Shown here piece by piece: positions 7,086-14,224 of a stretch of 20,594 nt of DNA; positions within the stretch are counted from its first letter, which is position 1; every line of letters begins with the position of its first letter. Origin of the DNA: an uncultured Microcaldota archaeon (GTDB lineage: Archaea; Micrarchaeota; Micrarchaeia; Anstonellales; Bilamarchaeaceae). The stretch lies in NCBI GenBank assembly GCA_903920925.1, contig CAIXOA010000097.1, positions 1-20,594 of the forward strand, in the 5' to 3' direction. Position numbers and translations under genes: made by a program. The notes under the pieces were generated by a model that was not told the DNA's origin, did no database searches, and saw only the letters and a list, made by a program, of their open reading frames with translations.

Positions 7086-7835
7086 ATGAAATACATACTA
7101 GCAATATTGATTGCGGCAATCCTCCTATTCGGCTGCGCACAGCAGGGAGGAACGCAGACAGGGACCACGCACACGACTACCGGAGGGACATCCGGTGGAA
7201 CTGGCGGGACCGGAGGAACCGGCACTGGCGGAACGGGCGGAACAACCGGGGGCACCGGAACAACTGGTGGAACCGGAGGAACGACCGGCGGCACAGGAGC
7301 CACTGGCGGAACCGGCGGAACATCCGGGACCGGAGGCGCGCTCAACCTCGGTACATGGAGCATGGACACGCTCGCCGGGATGGGCACGCCAGTCCACTGC
7401 ACGGTCACATACACCGACCAGAGCGTGAACGGCAACTACGACATGTACATCCTCGGCCAGGAGTTCATGGTGACCGGCCAGTCCACGGTGGAAGGCGGCA
7501 CGCAGCAATTCACCGAGGTGGTGAAGACTGTGGGCGGGAAGAAGATGCTCTACATCCAATTCTCAAGCGCCCAGGGCGGGATGATGCAGGGCTGCGACTG
7601 GATGTCCTTCACCGTGAACGAATCCCAGACCGAACCCACGACCCAGACTACGACGCTGAATGTCGACCAGTCCCCAACGAACTTCCAGTGCTTCCCGGCG
7701 GTGTTCGGGGAGGAGAAGTTCGCGACGACGGGCCACGTCTGCGACCTCAGCAGCCTGGTGCCCACCAATCCGGCATCCATCTGCGACCGGTACACTGGCA
7801 CAGAGAGGGACCAGTGCCTCGCCTCGATGGGATAA
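7086..7835 (+). CDS. Lipoprotein with long Gly/Thr linker and a small unidentified domain
   Basis: 249 aa. The signal peptide has lipobox LLFGC (C17), nearly the same as in the preceding gene. Residues about 20-85 are almost purely Gly and Thr. The remaining 160 residues form a beta-rich domain with Cys in HCTVTYTD (about 100), GCDWMSF, FQCFPAVFG, HVCDLSS, SICDRY and DQCLASMG, so disulfides are likely. C-terminal ending RDQCLASMG resembles small archaeal lipoproteins, but I do not recognise the family. It is probably exposed on the outer face of the membrane. A start 3 nt earlier (7083) is possible. The bases before 7083 are open but not needed. Confidence 0.75.
   Translation: MKYILAILIAAILLFGCAQQGGTQTGTTHTTTGGTSGGTGGTGGTGTGGTGGTTGGTGTTGGTGGTTGGTGATGGTGGTSGTGGALNLGTWSMDTLAGMGTPVHCTVTYTDQSVNGNYDMYILGQEFMVTGQSTVEGGTQQFTEVVKTVGGKKMLYIQFSSAQGGMMQGCDWMSFTVNESQTEPTTQTTTLNVDQSPTNFQCFPAVFGEEKFATTGHVCDLSSLVPTNPASICDRYTGTERDQCLASMG
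7179..7340 (+). repeat. Minisatellite-like Gly/Thr-coding repeat in lipoprotein 2
   Basis: About 160 bp of degenerate units such as ggaaccggcgg and ggcaccgg encode repeated GGT/GTG residues (about 32-85). Units vary mostly at third codon positions, so the repeat is old or maintained by selection on the protein. The opposite strand shows a spurious Pro/Val-rich frame. Confidence 0.8.
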
Positions 7836-7853
7836 TCCTTTCCTTTCTTATTC

Positions 7854-7864
7854 TTTTTTATTTA
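7854..7864 (+). promoter_or_regulatory. TATA box of the KaiC-like operon
   Basis: TTTTTTATTTA centred about 27 nt before the ATG at 7885, consistent with a leaderless first gene. It partly overlaps the T-rich tail after the lipoprotein gene (7841-7860), which may also serve as that gene's terminator. Confidence 0.5.
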
Positions 7865-7884
7865 CTCTATATTCAGTGATAGTG

Positions 7885-8379
7885 ATGCAGGAAAAGGACA
7901 TCGGCAAGCTCATAGAAAAAACCGTAAAAGACGGCGGGGTGCTAGCCCTCCTCTATTTCGACCTGCACGGGAACCAGAAGGACGCCCTCCAGAAGCTGGG
8001 CGTAGGTTTCGTGCAGAAGATTCTGCAGGAGCCCGGGGTGAAATACGCGCAGGGGGAGATAGACGAGCCGCTTGAGAGCGGGGGATTATTCTCCACCTCG
8101 GTGGAAGTCAAGGTGCTCACAACCGACGTCGTAACCCTCGCGCGGCTATGCGGCGCGTACAGCCCGTTCTCCATGGAGATACTCCAGCCTGACGAGTTCG
8201 TGCTCTCCATTTCGGAAATGCACGAGCTCCTGATATTCCTGGGCGCGACCACCCACGACTACAAGAAATACATAATGGAGAAGGTCGCCTCTCCGGAGGA
8301 GAAGGAAAAATACAAAAAGAGCCTCGAGCAAAGGATAAAAATCGGGGAGAAGCTCATGAGCAGGAAGGAGGCCGGATGA
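7885..8379 (+). CDS. Unknown 164-aa protein, partner of the KaiC-like ATPase
   Basis: 164 aa, starting MQEKDIGKLIEKTV; an in-frame GTG lies one codon upstream at 7882. The leaderless position relative to the TATA box supports 7885, not the longer open frame that extends back into the lipoprotein gene. The fold looks alpha/beta, with hydrophobic strand-like segments (GVLALLYFDL, residues 19-28; SVEVKVLTT; FVLSISEMHELLIFLG) and a highly charged C-terminal helix (about 130-164). There are no catalytic motifs, signal peptide or membrane segments. Its stop overlaps the KaiC-like start by 4 bp (ATGA, 8376-8379), so the two are translationally coupled and probably act together. Family not recognised. 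Confidence 0.75.
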   Translation: MQEKDIGKLIEKTVKDGGVLALLYFDLHGNQKDALQKLGVGFVQKILQEPGVKYAQGEIDEPLESGGLFSTSVEVKVLTTDVVTLARLCGAYSPFSMEILQPDEFVLSISEMHELLIFLGATTHDYKKYIMEKVASPEEKEKYKKSLEQRIKIGEKLMSRKEAG

Positions 8380-9077
8380 TTATGAAGAAGGAAAGCAACG
8401 AACTCGTAAAGACCGGAATCCCCGGCCTGGACAAGCTCCTTGGAGGGGGCCTCATCCCCGGCTCCATCGTCCTGGTGAGCGGGCCCACGGGCTCGGGGAA
8501 GAGCACGCTCGCGCTCCAATTCCTGGTCAAGGGCGCGCAGCTCTACGGCGAGCCCGGCCTCTACGTCGTAATAGAGGAGACCCGCGACTCCACCTACCGG
8601 AACATGGACTACAAGGGATGGAACCTCGCCGAGCTCGAGAATTCCAAGCAACTCATCTTCCTTGATTATCCCCCGTACGAAGTGGACCAGTTCGTAAACC
8701 AGAAGTCCGCCATCGGCGAAATCGTGGACACGATGGGGGTGGAGCGGATGGTGGTGGATTCCATAATGCCCGTCGCGCTGCTCTTCCCGAACGACGACGC
8801 AAGGAAAAAGGGCTTCATCAGCGTAATCGAGAACATCCGCAAATGGAAGACCACCACGCTGATTGTTTCGGAGGAGATGCCCTCGGCGGAAGGAGAGGCG
8901 CCCCGCACGCCCTACGGGATAGAGAACCTCGTTGACGGCTGGGTGCGCATGGACTATGCCTACACGAAGGACAAGAGGCAGAGGCGCATCGAAGTCGTCA
9001 AGATGAAGGGAAGGAAGCACCTGATGCAGCGCTTCCCCGCGGAAATAAACGAGACCGGGGTAGTCGTAGGGGTGTAG
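8376..9077 (+). CDS. KaiC-like RecA-superfamily ATPase
   Basis: 233 aa, a single-domain KaiC/Rad55-like ATPase. TGIPGLDKLLGGGLIPGS (13-30) is the typical KaiC leader, followed by Walker A GPTGSGKST (36-44), the catalytic Glu pair in YVVIEET (E67, E68) and Walker B RMVVDS (124-129). The C-terminal part KMKGRKHLM is the usual basic segment of the family. Single-domain archaeal KaiC homologues are thought to act as ATP-driven signalling or motility regulators through partner proteins; the direct partner here is unknown. The ATG at 8376 overlaps the upstream stop; an ATG at 8382 is an alternative. The acylphosphatase gene follows after 3 bp. Confidence 0.88.
   Translation: MIMKKESNELVKTGIPGLDKLLGGGLIPGSIVLVSGPTGSGKSTLALQFLVKGAQLYGEPGLYVVIEETRDSTYRNMDYKGWNLAELENSKQLIFLDYPPYEVDQFVNQKSAIGEIVDTMGVERMVVDSIMPVALLFPNDDARKKGFISVIENIRKWKTTTLIVSEEMPSAEGEAPRTPYGIENLVDGWVRMDYAYTKDKRQRRIEVVKMKGRKHLMQRFPAEINETGVVVGV
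9071..9074 (+). promoter_or_regulatory. GGTG ribosome-binding site supporting a TTG start at 9081
   Basis: GGTG lies inside the end of the KaiC-like gene and ends exactly 6 nt before TTG at 9081, the same spacing as at both lipoprotein genes. No ATG or GTG lies near enough to replace TTG without deleting the conserved first strand. Confidence 0.5.
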
Positions 9078-9080
9078 GCC

Positions 9081-9365
9081 TTGGCGCTCCGCGCGCACCT
9101 CCTTGTTTATGGAAATGTGCAGGGGGTCAATTACCGCTGGCTTGTGCAAACCGCCGCCAAATCCCTGGGCGTAAGGGGATGGGTCCGCAATCTGGAGGGC
9201 GGAAACGTGGAAATAATGTGCGAGAGCGAAACGGAAAAGGCCTACAGGGAATTTTTGAAGGCGATAGAAATCAAGGACCAGATACGCAGCGTGGAAAGGA
9301 TAGAAATACTCGAATTCAGCAAAAACGCGGAGCCGGAGTTCAAATATTTCGCAATCGAATACTGA
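9081..9365 (+). CDS. acyP: Acylphosphatase
   Basis: 94 aa, the standard acylphosphatase length. It hydrolyses the carboxyl-phosphate bond of acyl phosphates. The signature GNVQGVNYR (11-19) carries the phosphate-binding loop and catalytic Arg19; Asn37 in GWVRNLEGG is the second catalytic residue, spaced 18 residues from the Arg as in characterised enzymes. The start is TTG, supported by the ribosome-binding motif and by the beta-strand LRAHLLVYG needed by the fold. Cytosolic. As the third gene of the KaiC-like operon (3-bp gap), it could remove acyl phosphates or act on aspartyl-phosphate signalling proteins, but that link is inference. Confidence 0.92.
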   Translation: MALRAHLLVYGNVQGVNYRWLVQTAAKSLGVRGWVRNLEGGNVEIMCESETEKAYREFLKAIEIKDQIRSVERIEILEFSKNAEPEFKYFAIEY

Positions 9366-9385
9366 CCCGCGCTTTTTTCAATAGG

Positions 9386-9393
9386 CTTTTAAC
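9386..9393 (+). promoter_or_regulatory. TATA box of the secreted protein-Elp3 operon
   Basis: CTTTTAAC centred about 26 nt before the ATG at 9416, consistent with leaderless transcription. Confidence 0.5.
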
Positions 9394-9415
9394 TTTATTA
9401 GATGCAATTAAGCCC

Positions 9416-10213
9416 ATGAGAGCATTGCTTCTATCCATCCTTCTCGTGGCATCAGTCTTCTCAGCCCAGATGCTGGAGCCCCTCACCCAGGAGATACACA
9501 ACGGCGACAGGATATCCCTCGGGAAGATGGGCCCCGGGCAGACGATGCCCATCACCATCCACAACGAGGTCTACACCGGCGGAATCCACGGGATAGGCGG
9601 CAACTACGACCTCGCGACCGTGGACTACGTGCCGGACGGGTGGGCATACAGCAACAGCATGCTCTATGGAAGGCCCCTGCAGGTGACGATCACCTCCTCG
9701 CGGGACGCCCCCGAGGGGAAATACTCCATTCCCATCACGGTCAGGGACGAGCGGGACGAGGAGCAGCTCGGCAATGTCTCCTTCATAGCGGAAATAGAGA
9801 TAAGCAACGACGTCATGGACATGGGCGTCAGCCCGGCCTCGAGGAAGGTGGGGCTCGGCCAGCCAGCGGTTTTTGAGGTGGCAATAAAAAACAAGGGAAG
9901 CGCGGGAGACCTTTTCATTGTCTCCTCCAGCGGGGTCCCCAAGTGGTCCTTCACCAAGACCATTTATGTCGCGGGCGGCAGCAGCAAGACCGTGCTCTAC
10001 GAGGTGGCGGGCTTCGAGGAGGAGGAATACCAGGCGAAGATACTCGTCCAGTCCGCAAATGCGCCGGTGGTGAGGAAGGAATCCGGCATTTCCGTGCGCG
10101 CGGTCCCGGACGTGCTCTCCGACTACAAGGCGACAATAAACGGGGCGCTCCTTTTCCCGATATTCGAAGCCCCGGTGTATGCGCTCGCGGGGATAATTTC
10201 CAATCTCTGGTAA
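9416..10213 (+). CDS. Secreted beta-sandwich protein of unknown function
   Basis: 265 aa. The signal peptide MRALLLSILLVASVFSA is likely cleaved after residue 17. The mature part has two beta-rich segments: about 18-130 (NGDRISLGKMGPGQTMPITI, then YSIPITVRDERDE) and about 135-230 (RKVGLGQPAVFEVAIKNKGSAGD), the second reading like the CARDB/NEW3-type Ig-like domains common on archaeal surfaces. The C-terminus GALLFPIFEAPVYALAGIISNLW is hydrophobic and probably anchors the protein in the membrane. The ATG at 9416 is chosen over a longer upstream frame (which overlaps the acylphosphatase gene) because it opens the signal peptide and lies 26 nt from a TATA box. Elp3 begins 4 nt after its stop, so the pair is cotranscribed, although their functions look unrelated. 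Confidence 0.75.
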   Translation: MRALLLSILLVASVFSAQMLEPLTQEIHNGDRISLGKMGPGQTMPITIHNEVYTGGIHGIGGNYDLATVDYVPDGWAYSNSMLYGRPLQVTITSSRDAPEGKYSIPITVRDERDEEQLGNVSFIAEIEISNDVMDMGVSPASRKVGLGQPAVFEVAIKNKGSAGDLFIVSSSGVPKWSFTKTIYVAGGSSKTVLYEVAGFEEEEYQAKILVQSANAPVVRKESGISVRAVPDVLSDYKATINGALLFPIFEAPVYALAGIISNLW

Positions 10214-10217
10214 TCGG

Positions 10218-11747
10218 ATGAACGAGGCCGTCAGGTACATAATTTCCCAGCTTCTTTCAGGCAGGAGGGACTTCGTTAAGATAAAATGGGAGGTCGCAAG
10301 GCGGTTCCACATGGATTCCTTCCCGAGGAATTCCGAAATCCTCGCCTCCTTCCCCAAGGGCGGGCTCACCCCGGAAATGCGCTCACTTCTCCAGAAGCGG
10401 CCCATGCGCACCCTTTCCGGAGTCACGCCCGTTGCGATAATGGTACGCCCCGAGGGCTCGTGCAGATGGTCCTGCATCTACTGCCCCTACACCGGAAACG
10501 CGCCCAAGAGCTACACCGGGGGGGAGCCCGCCGCCCTCCGCGCGCGCCAGTCCGGGTTCGACCCGGCGGTCCAGGTGCGCACGCGCCTCCGCCACTTCCG
10601 CGAGATGGGCCATCCCACCAGCAAATGCGAATTGATCCTCATGGGCGGCTCCTTCCTCTCAATGCCGAAATCCTACAAACTCCCTTTCGTAAAATCCGCC
10701 TACGATGCGTTCAACGGGAGGAAATCCGGCTCGCTCTCCGCCGCAAAAATGCTGAACGAGAAAGCAAAAAGCCGCGTGGTCGGTTTCACAATCGAGACCC
10801 GCCCGGACCTCTGCGGAAAAAAGCAGATAAACGAGATTCTTGATTATGGCGCAACCCGGGTTGAGCTCGGGGTCCAGAACCCGGACGACAGGATTTACAA
10901 AACAATCAACCGCGGCCACACCGTAAGGGATGTGGAAACCGCCACCTCACTCCTAAAGGACTCCGCCTTCAAGGTCTGCTACCACATAATGCCCGGCCTC
11001 CCCGGCTCCGGAGAGAAAAAAGACATCCTCATGTTCAGGAAACTCTTTTCCGATTCCAGGTTCAAGCCGGACATGCTCAAAATCTACCCAACGCTCGTCA
11101 TCCCCGGAACCAGGCTGTATGAAATGTGGAAGCGCGGGGAATACGAGCCCTATTCCGCGGAAAAAGCCGCCCGCGTAATCTCAAAGGCATACAGATACAT
11201 CCCTCCCTATGTGCGCATCATGCGCATCCAGCGGGACATCCCCCTTCCGATGATCGGCGCCGGGGTGGAAAAAAGCAACCTCCGCGAACTGGTCGAGCGC
11301 GAGGTGAAAAAGGCGGGCATTCCGCAGATGGAAATCCGCGCAAGGGAGATAAGGGAGGGGAAAATCTCACCCGGGGATGCGGAACTTAACTGCATCAAAT
11401 ACAAGGCTAGCGGAGGGGAGGAATTCTTCCTTTCCTACGAATCCCAAAACAAGCTAATCGGCTTCATCCGCCTCCGCATCCCGAAAAACCCGTTCCGGAA
11501 GGAAATCAGCAAGGGCACCGCCCTCATCCGAGAGCTCCACGTCTACGGCTCGGAAGCGCCGGTGGGGGAAGAGGGGAACGCCCAGCACAGGAGCTTCGGA
11601 ACACTGCTCCTAAAAGAAGCGGAAAGAATCGCAAATGAAGATTTCGATTCCAAAAAGATGCTCATAATCAGCGGAGTGGGCGTCAAGCCCTACTATTTCT
11701 CAAAAGGATACAAGAGGGACGGCCCCTACGTTTCAAGAGAGATCTAG
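10218..11747 (+). CDS. elp3: Elp3-type tRNA U34 carboxymethyltransferase (radical SAM + acetyltransferase)
   Basis: 509 aa, near the usual archaeal Elp3 length. It uses acetyl-CoA and a radical S-adenosylmethionine to modify the wobble uridine of tRNAs. The N-terminal helical tRNA-binding segment (1-60) is followed by a radical-SAM barrel with the iron-sulfur cluster cysteines C82, C86 and C89 (SCRWSCIYCPYTG), then family motifs SYTGGEP (98-104), GFTIETRPDLC and RVELGVQNPDD. The C-terminal GNAT-type domain carries RELHVYG and QHRSFGTLLLKEAE as the acetyl-CoA site. In that motif the usual first glycine (QHxGxG) is Ser. ATG at 10218, 4 nt after the secreted protein gene. Its last 15 bp overlap the convergent coiled-coil gene. 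Confidence 0.95.
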   Translation: MNEAVRYIISQLLSGRRDFVKIKWEVARRFHMDSFPRNSEILASFPKGGLTPEMRSLLQKRPMRTLSGVTPVAIMVRPEGSCRWSCIYCPYTGNAPKSYTGGEPAALRARQSGFDPAVQVRTRLRHFREMGHPTSKCELILMGGSFLSMPKSYKLPFVKSAYDAFNGRKSGSLSAAKMLNEKAKSRVVGFTIETRPDLCGKKQINEILDYGATRVELGVQNPDDRIYKTINRGHTVRDVETATSLLKDSAFKVCYHIMPGLPGSGEKKDILMFRKLFSDSRFKPDMLKIYPTLVIPGTRLYEMWKRGEYEPYSAEKAARVISKAYRYIPPYVRIMRIQRDIPLPMIGAGVEKSNLRELVEREVKKAGIPQMEIRAREIREGKISPGDAELNCIKYKASGGEEFFLSYESQNKLIGFIRLRIPKNPFRKEISKGTALIRELHVYGSEAPVGEEGNAQHRSFGTLLLKEAERIANEDFDSKKMLIISGVGVKPYYFSKGYKRDGPYVSREI

Positions 11748-12557
11748 CCCGGCGAACTCCTTCTCATAAACCTCGGCAATGTCCTTCCTTACCTTCAGCA
11801 GGTCTATGTATTTTGTCTGCAGGTCCCTGAACACCTTCATCTCCCCCTCGTCAAAGGTCTTCACCTGCTTCTCCGCGTTCTTAACCTGCAATTTAATCCC
11901 GACCAGCTCCATCTCCGCCTCGTTCTCCACGAATTTGTCGAAATTTTCCCGCGGGATCCATATGTGGTTGTTGTTCAGGAGCACCCTCGCCTCGTTCCAG
12001 GGCTCCTCCGAGGGCATGATTTTCCCCTCCTTCAGCCCGCAGCGTATCCCCATCCTGTTCAATGCGGCCACAATCTTCCCTTCCTTCCCCGCGAGCTCCG
12101 CCACCTCCATCTCCGGCGCCTTCCCCTCCCTCACCGCCTCCACAATCTTCGCGCGGAGCGCCGGATAGATTGTCTGCGTTATCATGATTATTTTCCCTAT
12201 CTCGTTCCTTGCCTCCATGTTCTTCTTCAATATGGCGCCCTTCTCCTTCAGCATCTGGTACAATTCCCCGTCCTTCGCCCTCATCGCGGCCGCCACGTCA
12301 TCGTCATCATGCGTGGAAATCTTCGCCTGCAGCTCCTCCAGCCTCTTCTGGAAAGGCATGAATATCTCTATCCCGTCAATTTTCTTTTCCAGCGCGGCCT
12401 TCCTCTCCCCGAGGCGGCCCAGCTCGTCCTCCGCCTCCTCCAGGTCCCTTTCTCCCGCCCCGCTGCGCTGTAGGCGGCCCTTCTTGTAGGCAAGCTCAGC
12501 AACCTTTTTCCTCACTTCTATGAGGGCGCCGATGTCACGGGGTGTCAGTCTGGCCAT
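11733..12557 (-). CDS. Coiled-coil protein of unknown function
   Basis: 274 aa, rich in Glu, Lys, Arg and Ala. Long heptad-like helices cover about 10-125 (for example EEAEDELGRLGERKAALEKK) and about 225-274. Between them is a compact segment (about 150-220) with RCGLKEGKIMPSEEPWNEA and LLNNNHIWIPRENFDKF, which may be a small globular domain. There is no signal peptide, transmembrane segment or enzymatic motif. The plain seryl-tRNA-synthetase-like arm appearance is only a general coiled-coil resemblance. It lies 35 bp downstream of the secreted protease gene on the same strand, so is likely the last gene of that directon. The final 15 bp overlap the Elp3 3' end. I do not recognise the family. 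Confidence 0.7.
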   Translation of the reverse strand: MARLTPRDIGALIEVRKKVAELAYKKGRLQRSGAGERDLEEAEDELGRLGERKAALEKKIDGIEIFMPFQKRLEELQAKISTHDDDDVAAAMRAKDGELYQMLKEKGAILKKNMEARNEIGKIIMITQTIYPALRAKIVEAVREGKAPEMEVAELAGKEGKIVAALNRMGIRCGLKEGKIMPSEEPWNEARVLLNNNHIWIPRENFDKFVENEAEMELVGIKLQVKNAEKQVKTFDEGEMKVFRDLQTKYIDLLKVRKDIAEVYEKEFAGLDLS

Positions 12558-12592
12558 CCACGATCGCCGCCTATATTACAGCATTACATTTT

Positions 12593-14209
12593 TTAGGGTT
12601 TTTCACTAACTGCGACAAATGCAACGAACAGCAAAATGAACGCCGGGGCGCACAAATCCCCGCCCTTATTGCATGGGCAGCACTGCTCACCGCCGCCGCC
12701 AATAACTATGGTCGTCGCATTCACCACGTTTATTTTCTTCGCAACATCGTCCATGTTCCTTGCGAAAACAACCATCTTGTACGCATCCTGCGTCGCATTG
12801 GTCTGCTGGAGGTAGGCGGAATGCGCCCTGAACACCTTGCCCCAGATGCTGGTGCTCTCGTTTTGCATCAGCAACCCGTAATCGCCCTGGGTGGCACCCC
12901 CATTCATTTTCTTGTCCCCGTCGTACATGCTCTTCGCGAACGTCAGCTCGTAAATCGCACCGGCATACATCCCCTCGCCATAAAGCTCTGCGCCCGTGTC
13001 CGCGTACTCCTGCCAATCCCCGTAATCGTCCGTATAGTTGAGCAATTCCTTCGCCGCATCCTTCAGCACATTGCTGTCCAGCAGCGGCGCGGCATTATTT
13101 CCCGCGGCATACATCGCCTTCGCGGCCTCGCACCACGCCTTGCTGTACCCCATCTGGTAAACCAACAGGTATTCCTCGTCCTTCGTCTCCGGCTGGAGGG
13201 TGGAATATTTTTCGTAATTCCTCCTCGCCCTCATCTCCCGCGCCTCCCCGCCCATGAGCCACTCATAATTTCCAACGGTGATGTTCGGCTTGTTCAACGA
13301 ATCGAGGCATGCATGCACTTCGGCCTTTTTCGCCTCTATGTCCGGTGCATCCACCTCCCCGATTGCGGAGGCGGAGATGCCCGTGAGGAAGGCGTCGTTT
13401 GCCGCCGCATAATCATATCCCAGCCCGTAAATCTGCTCCTGCTGGGCCGCCTTGTCCTCAAAATACTGCTTCACCGCTTCATCCCCTATCTCGCCTATCG
13501 CACTCCTCTCATTGTTTATGAGCGCCCGCACAATTCCCGCCATCTCCGGAACGCGCTCCCCTTCGTACGGAGTAATATTCGCGATGGGCTCCACCGTAAG
13601 CTCCAGCGGCCTTTCCGGCGGCGTCCTGTTCTCGAAGAAAAATTCCACTGCCTGGTTTGCGTTCTCCACCTCCCTTATGTCCAGCCCGCTTATGCCCCGC
13701 AGCATCAGTTTCTCCTCCACGCTCTGCAGAGGGGTTATGAAATACCTGAAGCCGCTCGCCTTCGCGCCCAGCGCCTTTTCGTAGAGCCCTCCGACCGGGA
13801 GCACATCGCCTCCTTCAGAAATAGCCCCCGTAATGGTCGCATCCCGCCTCGGCTCCTTCCCGGTGAACAATGAGTAGGACATCACGGTGAAGGCGGCGCC
13901 CGCAGAAGGCCCCTCCACTCCTCCCGGGCTGTCCGCGTTGCTCACCTTCACGAGCAAATCGCAATTGTAGCCGCGCAGGGAGAGCTCCCGCGCAACGCCC
14001 GCCGCGGTGCTTAGGGAATCCTGCGTAGAAGTGCCCACGGTGGGCACCGCGCCCACATATTCCATCCCCTCTCCGGGGACGCTCTTCATCGTTATCCCGA
14101 CAAGGAGCCCCTCGCCGCCGCTCACCGCGGGAAGGCTCATGTTGATCTCCCCCCCGCACGCGGCGAAGGAGAATGAAAGCAGCAACAAAAATGCAACTAG
14201 TGTTCGCAT
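12593..14209 (-). CDS. Secreted Lon-like (S16-type) serine protease without ATPase domain
   Basis: 538 aa. Signal peptide MRTLVAFLLLLSFSFA (1-16). The Lon-type proteolytic fold (about 20-170) shows the catalytic Ser in EGPSAGAAF (S102) and the Lys in VGGLYEK (K145), 43 residues apart as in E. coli Lon (S679/K722); TITGAISEGGDVLPVGG is the intervening conserved stretch. No AAA+ domain is present. A helical domain of about 330 residues follows, then a Cys-rich CCPCNKGGDLC segment and a hydrophobic C-terminal anchor (APAFILLFVAFVAV). This layout matches archaeal secreted Lon-like proteases (COG1750-like). Substrates unknown; extracytoplasmic. ATG at 14209 is preferred; GTG at 14215 adds two residues. 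It starts 15 nt after the helicase stop, so is cotranscribed with it. FAAC at the signal end is a weak lipobox alternative. Confidence 0.88.
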   Translation of the reverse strand: MRTLVAFLLLLSFSFAACGGEINMSLPAVSGGEGLLVGITMKSVPGEGMEYVGAVPTVGTSTQDSLSTAAGVARELSLRGYNCDLLVKVSNADSPGGVEGPSAGAAFTVMSYSLFTGKEPRRDATITGAISEGGDVLPVGGLYEKALGAKASGFRYFITPLQSVEEKLMLRGISGLDIREVENANQAVEFFFENRTPPERPLELTVEPIANITPYEGERVPEMAGIVRALINNERSAIGEIGDEAVKQYFEDKAAQQEQIYGLGYDYAAANDAFLTGISASAIGEVDAPDIEAKKAEVHACLDSLNKPNITVGNYEWLMGGEAREMRARRNYEKYSTLQPETKDEEYLLVYQMGYSKAWCEAAKAMYAAGNNAAPLLDSNVLKDAAKELLNYTDDYGDWQEYADTGAELYGEGMYAGAIYELTFAKSMYDGDKKMNGGATQGDYGLLMQNESTSIWGKVFRAHSAYLQQTNATQDAYKMVVFARNMDDVAKKINVVNATTIVIGGGGEQCCPCNKGGDLCAPAFILLFVAFVAVSEKP

Positions 14210-14224
14210 GCCCACTATTCCAGC

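Noticed and set aside
7179..7340. CRISPR-like repeats
   Set aside because: The repeats are short, degenerate and in frame with a Gly/Thr linker; there are no unique spacers of even length.
8259..9149. 296-codon minus-strand frame over the KaiC-like gene
   Set aside because: Antisense shadow of a GC-rich gene; no start signals and composition is not protein-like.
9461..10477. 338-codon minus-strand frame over the secreted protein and Elp3 start
   Set aside because: Overlaps two well-supported genes on the other strand; His/Arg/Gly-rich shadow.
12542..13873. 443-codon plus-strand frame
   Set aside because: Antisense to the secreted Lon-like protease, whose Ser-Lys dyad and signal peptide are clear; the frame has no recognisable domain.
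14213..14215. GTG start for the secreted protease
   Set aside because: ATG two codons later gives a better signal peptide start; GTG kept only as an alternative.
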